Source: Parvibaculum sp035325945
GTDB lineage: Bacteria; Pseudomonadota; Alphaproteobacteria; Parvibaculales; Parvibaculaceae
NCBI RefSeq assembly: GCF_035325945.1
Contig: NZ_DAOKYX010000034.1
Span: 1-27,218, forward strand
Direction of reading: 5' to 3'
DNA: 27,218 nucleotides
Under the pieces are notes generated by a model. The model was not told where the DNA came from, ran no database searches, and saw only the letters and a program-made list of their open reading frames with translations. Positions 7,395-14,543 of the stretch are shown here, in pieces; position 1 is the stretch's first letter, and each line of letters begins with the position of its first letter. The translations under genes were made by a program, and so were the position numbers.

Positions 7395-9761
7395 ATGGAT
7401 CAGGTTTCGCGCGACGCGCAGCAGGGCCAGGGTTCGCCGGGCCTGACTCCGCCCGGCCTGACGGGGGCAGAGGCGCAGCGTCGCCTCGAACAATTCGGGC
7501 CAAACGAAATCCCCGAGCAGCGGAGTCACCCGCTGGTCACGCTTCTGGGCAAATTCTGGGGACCGATCCCATGGATGCTCGAAGCGACCATTCTGCTTCA
7601 GGTGTTGCTGGGGAGGGGCGGAGAAGCGGCGGTCATCGCAGCGCTTCTCATCGTCAACGCAGGCATCAGCTTTTTCGAGGAAGGCCGTGCGGGCAAGGCG
7701 CTCGAGCTTCTGCGCCATCGGCTGACGGCCACGGCTCGCGTGCTTCGTGACGGGGTCTGGCGTACCACGGCCTCGGCGGACCTCGTTCCCGGCGACGTGG
7801 TCCATCTGCGCATGGGCGATCTCTCGCCAGCCGACGTCCGGATCGTCGAGGGCGAGGTCCTGCTCGACCAGTCCGCGCTGACGGGCGAATCCGTGGCTAT
7901 CGAGGCAGGCGCGGGCGCTATGGCCTATGCCGCTTCGGTGGTCCGGCGCGGTGAAGCCACAGGCGAGGTCACGGCCACCGGCCAGCGGACCTATTTCGGC
8001 AAGACGGCCGAACTGGTGCGGACGGCGCGTTCGACGAGCCATCTGGCGGTGACGATCTTCAAGATCGTCCGAGTTCTCATTGCCATCGACGCCATGCTGA
8101 TCGCTGCCCTGCTGGTCTATGCCGCCTGGGCCGATCTTCCGCTCCGTGACGTGCTGCCCTTCGCCCTGATCCTGCTGGTGGCGTCTGTCCCCGTCGCGCT
8201 TCCGGCGACCTTCACTCTGGCGACCGCCCTCGGCGCGGCGGAGCTGGCGCGGTCCGGGGTGCTGCTTACCCGTCTCTCCGCAATCGAAGAGGCGGCGGGA
8301 ATGGATGTTCTGTGTACGGACAAGACCGGTACGCTGACCGAGAACCGGCTGAAACTGACCGAGACGCAGCGCGTGGCCGCGACTTCGGACGAGGATCTGC
8401 TGAAGTTCGCGGCGCTTGCCTGTGATCCGGCGACGCAGGACCCGATCGATCTGGCCATCCTGACCGCGGCGGACGAGCGCGGCGCGCGCACCGGCCTGCC
8501 GCCCCGGATCAGCTTCGTTCCGTTCGACCCGGCGACCCGCTACTCGCTCGGCTGCTACCGGCAGGCTGACGGCGAGCTCTGGGTCGTGAAAGGCGCTCCG
8601 CAGGCCGTCGCCGCGTTGATCGGCGCGGGGCCTGAGGTCGTGGAGGCGGCCGACGGTCTGGCGGCGTCGGGAGCCCGCGTCCTTGCAGTCGCGCATGGCG
8701 GCAGCCGCGCGAGCTTGCGCCTCTCCGGCCTGATCGCGCTCGAAGATCCGCCGCGTGCCGACTCAGCGGCACTGGTGAAGGGTCTCAAGGATCTCGGTAT
8801 TCGCGTGGTGATGGTGACCGGCGACAATGGCGCCACCGCGCGGGCCATTACCGGGCGCATCGGCATCGATGGGGCGCTGGCGCCCGCCGATGCGCTCGAC
8901 CATATCGATGGCGGGCACGCGCTTGACTATGGCGTCTATGCCCGCGTCTTTCCGGAACACAAGATCAGGCTGATCCGGCTTCTTCAGAAGGCCGGCCATG
9001 TCGTGGGAATGACAGGCGACGGCGTCAATGACGCGCCCGCGCTCAAGCAGGCCGATGTGGGCATCGCCGTGTCGAGCGCCACCGATGTCGCCCGCGCGGC
9101 TGCGGGCGTCGTGCTCACTTCACCCGGCCTCGTGGACGCGCTGACCACGGTCCAGATCAGCCGGCGGATCTATCAGCGGATGCTCACCTACACGATCAAC
9201 AAGATCATGAAGACGCTGGAGGTCGCGATCTTCCTGACCGTCGGCGTCATCATCACGAACAGCTTTGTGATCACGCCGCTGCTGATCGTGCTTATGCTGT
9301 TCACCAACGATCTCGTGACGATGTCCATAGCGACCGACCATGTCGGCTACTCGCAGCGCCCGGACAGGTGGGATGTGCGCACGCTGATGCTGATCGGCAG
9401 TCTCCTTGCGGGACTGGTGCTGATCCTCTCCTTCGCGGTTTTCTTCGTCGGCCGCGATGTGCTCGGGCTGAAGCTCGCCGAATTGCAGACGCTGGTTTTC
9501 GTCATGCTCGTGGCAACCGGACAGGGCAATGTCTATCTGGTGCGCGAACGCGGCCCGTTCTGGCGATCCCGACCCAGCCGGTGGCTGGTCGCAAGTTCGC
9601 TGGCCGACCTTGTGGTTGTGACCGCGATGGCCGCGACGGGCATCCTCATGGCGCCGGTCAGCCTCAGGCTGATCGTGCCGCTGCTGCTGGTGGTCGCCGT
9701 GTATCTCTTCATCCTCGACCACCTGAAGGTCCGGATATTTCGCCGCCTGGCGGTGAAGTGA
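7395..9761 (+). CDS. P3A-type plasma-membrane H+-ATPase (Pma1-like)
   Basis: This is a P-type ATPase of the proton-pump subfamily, expected to export H+ from the cytoplasm at the cost of ATP. From the ATG at 7395 it has 788 residues. Visible elements in order are a cation-ATPase N-terminal region (GLTGAEAQRRLEQFGPNEIPE), M1-M2 (about residues 55-95), the actuator TGES (163-166), PVALPATFTLA in M4, the phosphorylated aspartate in CTDKTGTLTEN (D309), KGAPQAV in the nucleotide domain, TGDN (475-478) and TGDGVND (540-546). In M6, LFTNDLVTMSIATD contains D639, at the place of the proton-carrying Asp of Pma1/AHA2. No heavy-metal domain or CPC motif is present. The first ten codons from a TTG at 7365 could be included, but no good ribosome binding site marks either start. 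Leucine codons favour CTG, unlike guaA. It is preceded by an FNR/FixK box. Confidence 0.93.
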   Translation: MDQVSRDAQQGQGSPGLTPPGLTGAEAQRRLEQFGPNEIPEQRSHPLVTLLGKFWGPIPWMLEATILLQVLLGRGGEAAVIAALLIVNAGISFFEEGRAGKALELLRHRLTATARVLRDGVWRTTASADLVPGDVVHLRMGDLSPADVRIVEGEVLLDQSALTGESVAIEAGAGAMAYAASVVRRGEATGEVTATGQRTYFGKTAELVRTARSTSHLAVTIFKIVRVLIAIDAMLIAALLVYAAWADLPLRDVLPFALILLVASVPVALPATFTLATALGAAELARSGVLLTRLSAIEEAAGMDVLCTDKTGTLTENRLKLTETQRVAATSDEDLLKFAALACDPATQDPIDLAILTAADERGARTGLPPRISFVPFDPATRYSLGCYRQADGELWVVKGAPQAVAALIGAGPEVVEAADGLAASGARVLAVAHGGSRASLRLSGLIALEDPPRADSAALVKGLKDLGIRVVMVTGDNGATARAITGRIGIDGALAPADALDHIDGGHALDYGVYARVFPEHKIRLIRLLQKAGHVVGMTGDGVNDAPALKQADVGIAVSSATDVARAAAGVVLTSPGLVDALTTVQISRRIYQRMLTYTINKIMKTLEVAIFLTVGVIITNSFVITPLLIVLMLFTNDLVTMSIATDHVGYSQRPDRWDVRTLMLIGSLLAGLVLILSFAVFFVGRDVLGLKLAELQTLVFVMLVATGQGNVYLVRERGPFWRSRPSRWLVASSLADLVVVTAMAATGILMAPVSLRLIVPLLLVVAVYLFILDHLKVRIFRRLAVK

Positions 9762-9858
9762 CATTTGGCCCGGGACTTGAAGAGGCCGGCGAGCGTCGCC
9801 CCCGTTCCCTCCGGGGCCGAACAACGCTACCCTTCATCCGTTCCATCGGAGGAGCCGG

Positions 9859-10422
9859 ATGAAGCGTTTCGTTTTTTTCAGTCTTGTCATGATTGGCCTG
9901 TCGCCGGTCGCCGCACATGCGGATGCGATCGACGACAACACCCTCTGCTATGAGCAGTTCAGCACGGGCAACGACAAGGCGGCCGTCGACTACTGCAGCA
10001 GGGCGATCGAGTCCGGCAAGCTCCCCAAGGAAGACCTCGTCGCCGCCTTCATCAATCGCGGCGTCGCACTTCGCAATCTCGGCCAGCCGCGCCGCTCCAT
10101 CGTCGATTACAGCATGGCGCTGAAGCACGCGCCCAATGATGGGATGATCTATGCCAACCGGGCGAACGCGCTGCGCGACATTGGCGAGCTCGATCGCGCT
10201 CTGGACGACGCCAACAAGGCCGTGAAGCTCGACGGGAAGCGCGCGGCCTCCTATTTCGTGCGCGGCGCGGTCTATGAAGCGCAGAGCCGGTTCGATTCCG
10301 CGCGCCGCGACTACATGCAGGCGCTGTCGCTCGATCCCGCCAATCGCGACTATCAGGATCACATTCTAGCGCTCGATGCCAAGCGGGCGAAGCAGGCGCA
10401 GCAGGGGGGAGGGATGCGATGA
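9859..10422 (+). CDS. Exported tetratricopeptide-repeat protein
   Basis: The 187-residue product has a clear signal peptide (MKRFVFFSLVMIGLSPVAAHA, cleavage near residue 21). About four TPR units follow: KAAVDYCSRAIESG, AAFINRGVALRNLGQPRRSI, MIYANRANALRDIGELDRAL and ASYFVRGAVYEAQSRFDSAR. C30 and C46 could form a disulfide in the periplasm. GGAGGA at 9847-9852 precedes the ATG with good spacing. The stop overlaps the ATG of the next gene (ATGA), so this protein and the membrane protein are co-translated and may work together. No specific function can be assigned; generic TPR scaffolding in the periplasm is the safe reading. It is separated from the ATPase by 97 bp holding nothing recognisable. 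Confidence 0.82.
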   Translation: MKRFVFFSLVMIGLSPVAAHADAIDDNTLCYEQFSTGNDKAAVDYCSRAIESGKLPKEDLVAAFINRGVALRNLGQPRRSIVDYSMALKHAPNDGMIYANRANALRDIGELDRALDDANKAVKLDGKRAASYFVRGAVYEAQSRFDSARRDYMQALSLDPANRDYQDHILALDAKRAKQAQQGGGMR

Positions 10423-11222
10423 TCGATCTGATGGATCATCCTGCGGATCCGCGAAAGCTCGATGTCTTCGCCATTACGCGCGAAGCCTATCAGGGCGGCT
10501 GGACCCATTTTGGCGAAATGGTCCGGCTGATCTGGCTTCCGGGCCTGCTCTATATCGCCGTCGCGCTCGTATCGGGCGCGCTGGACAGTGAGGCCAATCC
10601 CGGCCTGCGTCTTCTCTGCGATCTTGCGGTGTTCTTTCTCTGGCCGATCATCGCAGTCGCCTGGCACCGCTTCATTCTCGTAGGCGATGCGACGCCCGGC
10701 CGCTTTCATCTGCATTTCGGCAGGCGCGAGGCGCGCTTCCTCGTCGTTTCGATTTTCCTGAGCCTGCTCGCGCTGCCGGGCATTCTCATCGCGTCGATGA
10801 CGGCGGCGCTCAACGATCCGTCTCTCGGCACATCGGCATCGCTTCTTGGCTTTCTCGGCCTCATCGTGCTGATGGTCGGCCTCTACTATTTCGTCCGCCT
10901 GCTGCTTCTTTTGCCCGCCGTCGCGGTCGATGAGCCGATCAATGCGCGCCTCATTCTCGAGCGCACGCGCGGCAATTTCTGGCGTCTTCTCTCGCTCGTG
11001 ATATTGGCCAGCCTGCCGCTCGTGCTCGTCATCTTCGCCGGCGCGAGCCTCGTCCTCGCGCTCGGGCTGCCGGGCGTCATCCTCCTCGTTCTCGGGGCGC
11101 TGGTCGGCGTCTTCTTCATGATCGTCAACGTCGCGGTCATCTCCATCGCCTATCGGGAACTCATCGGCCCGCCGGGAACGCTCGCCTTCGATCTTGAAGG
11201 CCCCGATGCACCGTTGAATTAG
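10419..11222 (+). CDS. Multi-span inner-membrane protein, uncharacterised
   Basis: I do not recognise the family with certainty. The 267-residue product has a soluble N-terminus of about 40 residues (including REAYQGGWTHFGEMVRLIW) and then about six hydrophobic segments, near residues 42-58, 65-87, 102-123, 136-158, 186-212 and 216-243. The loop ARLILERTRGNFWRLL before the fifth segment resembles the R/W-rich amphipathic elements of proteins annotated as membrane domains of glycerophosphodiester phosphodiesterase or as DUF membrane proteins; that likeness is weak. It lacks catalytic signatures of transporters or enzymes. It starts inside the stop of the TPR gene (ATGA overlap), and a terminator-like hairpin follows 60 bp after its stop, which closes this two-gene unit. 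Confidence 0.75.
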   Translation: MIDLMDHPADPRKLDVFAITREAYQGGWTHFGEMVRLIWLPGLLYIAVALVSGALDSEANPGLRLLCDLAVFFLWPIIAVAWHRFILVGDATPGRFHLHFGRREARFLVVSIFLSLLALPGILIASMTAALNDPSLGTSASLLGFLGLIVLMVGLYYFVRLLLLLPAVAVDEPINARLILERTRGNFWRLLSLVILASLPLVLVIFAGASLVLALGLPGVILLVLGALVGVFFMIVNVAVISIAYRELIGPPGTLAFDLEGPDAPLN

Positions 11223-11281
11223 CGCTTTCTCTCCGCTAAGGTCCGGCTCGCAAGGATCAGGAACGGTGCCAGTGGGTACCT

Positions 11282-11306
11282 AAGAGCTTGCTTTGTAAGC
11301 TCTTTT
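11282..11306 (+). terminator. Rho-independent terminator-like hairpin after the TPR/membrane pair
   Basis: AAGAGCTT (11282-11289), loop GCTTTGT, AAGCTCTT (11297-11304) forms a perfect 8-bp stem that runs into TTTT (11303-11306). It lies 60 bp after the membrane-protein stop and 83 bp before panB. The stem is only moderately GC-rich. Confidence 0.5.
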
Positions 11307-11388
11307 CGCTGCGGCGTCCGGCCGCCTCGATATTCCCGGCACTCGTTCCCATATGTGGCGCGAGGCCCATGAGCAAGGATGATCCGAC

Positions 11389-12213
11389 ATGTCGGTACAG
11401 GCGAAGATCAAGCGCATCACCGTTCCGGAAATTCGTGCGCGCAAGGGCGGCGACCCCATCGTCAGCCTGACCTCCTATCACGCGCATACGGCGCGCTATA
11501 TCGACCCCTATGTCGACATGATCCTCGTTGGCGACTCGCTCGGCATGGTCATGTACGGCATGGAGACGACGCTGGGCGTCACCCTCGACATGATGATCGC
11601 TCATGGCGCGGCCGTCGTGCGCGGCACGGATCGGGCGCTCGTCGTCGTCGACATGCCCTTCGGCAGCTATGAGGAAAGCCCGGAAGTGGCGTTCCGCAAT
11701 GCAGTCCGCATCATCAAGGAAACGGGCTGCACGGCTGTGAAGCTCGAAGGCGGCAAGCGGCTCGCGCCGACGATCCGCTATCTGATCGAGCGCGGCATTC
11801 CCGTCGTCGCGCATATCGGCCTGACGCCGCAGTCGATCCAGGTCATGGGCGGCTTCAAGACCCAAGGCCGCGTCGAGGAAGAGTGGGGCGCGATCGAGGA
11901 AGACGCGGCCGCGGTCGCGGAGGCCGGCGCCTTCGCCGTCGTGCTCGAAGGCATGGCGGAGCCGCTCGCCGCGAAGATCACGAGCGAGATCGACATTCCG
12001 ACCATCGGCATCGGTGCCTCGCCCGCCTGTGACGGGCAGATCCTCGTTCTCGAGGACATGCTGGGCCTCTCGCCCAAGCCGCCGAAATTCGTCAAGGAGT
12101 TCGCGACTCTCGGCGCCCAGATCGCCGGCGCAGCGGAGGCCTATGCCCGCGAGGTGCGGGCTCGGACCTTCCCCGCGGTCGAGAACACCTACGGCATGAA
12201 AAAAGTAAAATAA
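11389..12213 (+). CDS. panB: Ketopantoate hydroxymethyltransferase PanB
   Basis: PanB transfers a hydroxymethyl group from 5,10-methylene-tetrahydrofolate to alpha-ketoisovalerate, giving ketopantoate, the first step of pantothenate and CoA synthesis. The 274 residues fit the family (about 263-275). Signatures are ITVPEIRARKGGDPIVSLTSYHA at the N-terminus, the Mg-binding LVGDSLGMV (D49), KLEGG (118-122) with a metal-site Glu, HIGLTPQ, and VVLEGM with E187 at the position of the catalytic Glu. The ATG at 11389 follows AAGGA at 11374-11378. A nearby ATG at 11370 is out of frame. It appears monocistronic, with a terminator-like hairpin on each side. panC is not in this window. Confidence 0.96.
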   Translation: MSVQAKIKRITVPEIRARKGGDPIVSLTSYHAHTARYIDPYVDMILVGDSLGMVMYGMETTLGVTLDMMIAHGAAVVRGTDRALVVVDMPFGSYEESPEVAFRNAVRIIKETGCTAVKLEGGKRLAPTIRYLIERGIPVVAHIGLTPQSIQVMGGFKTQGRVEEEWGAIEEDAAAVAEAGAFAVVLEGMAEPLAAKITSEIDIPTIGIGASPACDGQILVLEDMLGLSPKPPKFVKEFATLGAQIAGAAEAYAREVRARTFPAVENTYGMKKVK

Positions 12214-12214
12214 G

Positions 12215-12235
12215 AACAGGCGTTTGCGCTGTTTT
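12215..12235 (+). terminator. Possible intrinsic terminator after panB
   Basis: AACAG+GC, loop GTTT, GC then one bulged G and CTGTT, followed by TT. The stem has 7 pairs with a bulge and starts 2 bp after the panB stop. It is short, so only moderately convincing. Confidence 0.4.
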
Positions 12236-12250
12236 CCTGCCGGTTGGCGT

Positions 12251-12279
12251 TTGCCATCTCCGGGCGCGCGGGCTATTTT
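12251..12279 (+). promoter_or_regulatory. Candidate sigma70-type promoter for yfgM-bamB-der
   Basis: TTGCCA (12251-12256) matches the -35 consensus in five of six positions, and TATTTT (12274-12279) matches the -10 in four of six, with an ideal 17-nt spacer. Start of transcription would fall near 12286, about 90 nt before the TTG start codon. It is placed just after the panB terminator-like hairpin. Confidence 0.45.
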
Positions 12280-12375
12280 ACGCGGCCTGCCTGAGCAGGT
12301 GCGGGGGAGGTCGCCGCGCCCCGATGGGGCGCAACGCTTTCCTGCGCTATCCTGGTCATCCCTTGGAGTGCGCTC

Positions 12376-13119
12376 TTGACCGATCTCTTCCGTGAAATCG
12401 AAGAAGACATTCGCCGCGACCAGCTCAACAAGCTCTGGGAAAAATACGGCATCTACCTGGTCGGCCTCGCCGTCGGCATCGTCCTCGTGGCGGCCGCCAT
12501 CGTCGGCTGGCGGGCATGGGAGCGATCGAAGAACGCGGCAGCCTCCGCAACCTATAGCGAACTGGTCACCAAGGCCGAGGGGGAGAAGCCGGCTGAAGCC
12601 GCGGCCGCCTTCGGCGAGTTCGCGGAGCGCGCGCCCTCGGGCTATGCGGCGCTTGCCCGGTTGCGTCAGGCGGGGCTGCTCGTCGATGCGGGCGATACGA
12701 AGGGCGCCGTGGCCGTCTATGACGCCCTTGCCGCGAGATCGTCCGCGCCGGACGTGTTCCGCGACATGGCGCGGGTCAAGGCCGCGCTGCTGCTTCTCGA
12801 TCAGTCGAACTATGAGGACATGAAGGCGCGGCTGGGCTCGGTCGATGTGGCGGGCAATGCCTGGCGCAACAATGCGCGCGAGATCCTCGGCCTTGCGGCA
12901 TGGAAGGCCGGCAAATTCGCGGAGGCGGGCGCCTATTTCGACGCCATCGTCGGCGACAGCGAGGCCTCGGCCGGTCTGCGCGACCGCGCGCATGTGATGC
13001 AGGCCGTTATTGCGCCGCATCTGCCGCGCCCGGCGGCGAAGCCGGATGCGGCCGGTGCCAAGGCTGAAACCAGCAACGCAGCGCCCGCCGACGCGGCCGC
13101 GAACCCGAAGGCGGAGTGA
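12376..13119 (+). CDS. YfgM-like membrane-anchored TPR protein
   Basis: The 247-residue protein resembles YfgM, the TPR ancillary factor of the SecYEG/PpiD translocon in E. coli. It starts with a short cytoplasmic segment (TDLFREIEEDIRRDQLNKLWEKYG) and a single transmembrane helix at about residues 26-47 (IYLVGLAVGIVLVAAAIVGW). A periplasmic helical repeat region follows, with AAFGEFAERAPSGYAALARLRQAG, DTKGAVAVYDALA and GLAAWKAGKFAEAGAYFDAIV. The tail is Ala/Pro/Lys-rich. The TTG at 12376 is preceded by GGAG at 12365-12368 (7-nt spacing), and no ATG upstream fits. It overlaps bamB by 4 nt (GTGA). Since yfgM, bamB and der lie in the same order in E. coli, the assignment is supported by context as well as topology. 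Confidence 0.85.
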   Translation: MTDLFREIEEDIRRDQLNKLWEKYGIYLVGLAVGIVLVAAAIVGWRAWERSKNAAASATYSELVTKAEGEKPAEAAAAFGEFAERAPSGYAALARLRQAGLLVDAGDTKGAVAVYDALAARSSAPDVFRDMARVKAALLLLDQSNYEDMKARLGSVDVAGNAWRNNAREILGLAAWKAGKFAEAGAYFDAIVGDSEASAGLRDRAHVMQAVIAPHLPRPAAKPDAAGAKAETSNAAPADAAANPKAE

Positions 13120-14501
13120 CCCGGATGGCGATGGGTGTGGATGTGAAACCTTCGGGCCTTCGGGCGGTGTTCAGGACGGCCGGCTTTGCGCTTGTCGCCA
13201 TCGCGGCTCTGGGCCTCGCCGGCTGCGATACCGTGGGCGACATGTTCTCCTCCGCGCAGAAGCCAAAGCTTCCGGGCAAGCGGCTCTCCGTGATGGAGCT
13301 CGAGACAAAGCTCGAGGTCGATCCGGAAGCGAAGGAAACGCAGATCGAGCTGCCGCAGGCTTACGAGAACAGCGAGTGGACGCAGCCGGGCGGCACGGCG
13401 GACAACGCCATGTATCACCTTGAGGCGCCGGGCAAGCTCGACAGGGCCTGGAGCGTCAGCGCCGGTTCCGGTTCGACCCGCGCGGCCCGTCTCGTCGCCA
13501 CGCCGATTGTCGCGGATGGCAAGGTCTTCGTGCTCGACTCGCGCGCGACCATCCGCGCCTTCGATGCGAAGTCGGGCAAGCAGCTCTGGAAGCAGGACGT
13601 CACGCCCGAGGATCAGGATTCCTACAAGGCGCGCGGCGGCGGCGTCGCTTACGACAACGGCAAGCTCTTTGCCGCGACGGGCTTCGGCAAGGTGCATGCG
13701 CTGAACCCGGCGACCGGCGCCGTCCTCTGGACGGCCGATGCGGGCGTTCCCTTCCGCGCCTCGCCCACGGCCAATGGCGGCCGCGTTTTCGCGGTGACCT
13801 CCGATAACCAGCTCATCTGCTTCGCCGAAGAGAACGGCCAGATCCTGTGGCGCCATCGCGGCATCACGGAGAGCGCGGGCATTCTCGCGGCGACGAGCCC
13901 CGCCGTTGCGGGCTCCATCGTCATCGTTCCCTATTCCTCGGGCGAACTCTTCGCGCTCCGCGTCGAGAACGGCGCCGTGCTCTGGTCGGATTCGCTCACC
14001 CGCACCGGCAATCTCACCTCGCTCTCCGAACTCAATGACATTGCCGGCAGGCCTGTCATCGATCGTGATCGCGTCTTCGCCATCAGCCATTCGGGCCGCA
14101 TGGTTTCGATCGATCTGAGAACCGGCGAGCGCGTCTGGACGAGAGATATTGCCGGCGTGCAGACGCCCTGGGTGGCGGGCGAATATGTTTTCGTCGTCTC
14201 GACCGATCAGGAAGTCATCGCCATCTCGCGCCGCGACGGGCGAATTCACTGGCTGACGAAGCTCGATCGCTATGAGGACCCGGAGGACAAGGAAGGACCG
14301 ATCGAGTGGAGCGGGCCGATCCTTGTGAGCGACCGCCTCGTGCTCGTCTCGACCACTGGCAAGGCCGTGTCGCTCTCGCCCTATACCGGCGAGATCAAGG
14401 GACAGGTCGAGCTTCCGGGCAAGACGCTCATCGCGCCCATCGTCGCCAACGGTACGGTCTATATTCTGACCGACGACGCCGATCTGGTCGCGCTGCGCTA
14501 A
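13116..14501 (+). CDS. bamB: Outer-membrane assembly lipoprotein BamB
   Basis: BamB is the beta-propeller lipoprotein of the BAM complex that inserts beta-barrel proteins into the outer membrane. The 461-residue product has a lipoprotein signal peptide with lipobox LAGC, giving the lipidated cysteine at residue 37 (from GTG 13116). PQQ-like propeller blades recur, for example VFVLDSRATIRAFDAKSGK, KVHALNPATGAVLW, LFALRVENGAVLW, VSIDLRTGERVW and VIAISRRDGRIHW. E. coli BamB is 392 residues, so this one is longer, mainly in the segment before the first blade. In-frame ATGs at 13125 and 13131 are alternative starts that leave the signal intact; I chose GTG for the 4-nt overlap with yfgM. Residue +2 after the cysteine is Asp, which is unusual for an outer-membrane lipoprotein. 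Confidence 0.92.
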   Translation: MTRMAMGVDVKPSGLRAVFRTAGFALVAIAALGLAGCDTVGDMFSSAQKPKLPGKRLSVMELETKLEVDPEAKETQIELPQAYENSEWTQPGGTADNAMYHLEAPGKLDRAWSVSAGSGSTRAARLVATPIVADGKVFVLDSRATIRAFDAKSGKQLWKQDVTPEDQDSYKARGGGVAYDNGKLFAATGFGKVHALNPATGAVLWTADAGVPFRASPTANGGRVFAVTSDNQLICFAEENGQILWRHRGITESAGILAATSPAVAGSIVIVPYSSGELFALRVENGAVLWSDSLTRTGNLTSLSELNDIAGRPVIDRDRVFAISHSGRMVSIDLRTGERVWTRDIAGVQTPWVAGEYVFVVSTDQEVIAISRRDGRIHWLTKLDRYEDPEDKEGPIEWSGPILVSDRLVLVSTTGKAVSLSPYTGEIKGQVELPGKTLIAPIVANGTVYILTDDADLVALR

Positions 14502-14543
14502 GCCGCAATCGCGCGTCCGGTCGCATAAAAAGGGCCGCAGGCC

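Noticed and set aside
11257..14249. Two long minus-strand frames opposite panB, yfgM and bamB
   Set aside because: The plus-strand genes carry clear family signatures. The antisense frames are low-complexity shadows.
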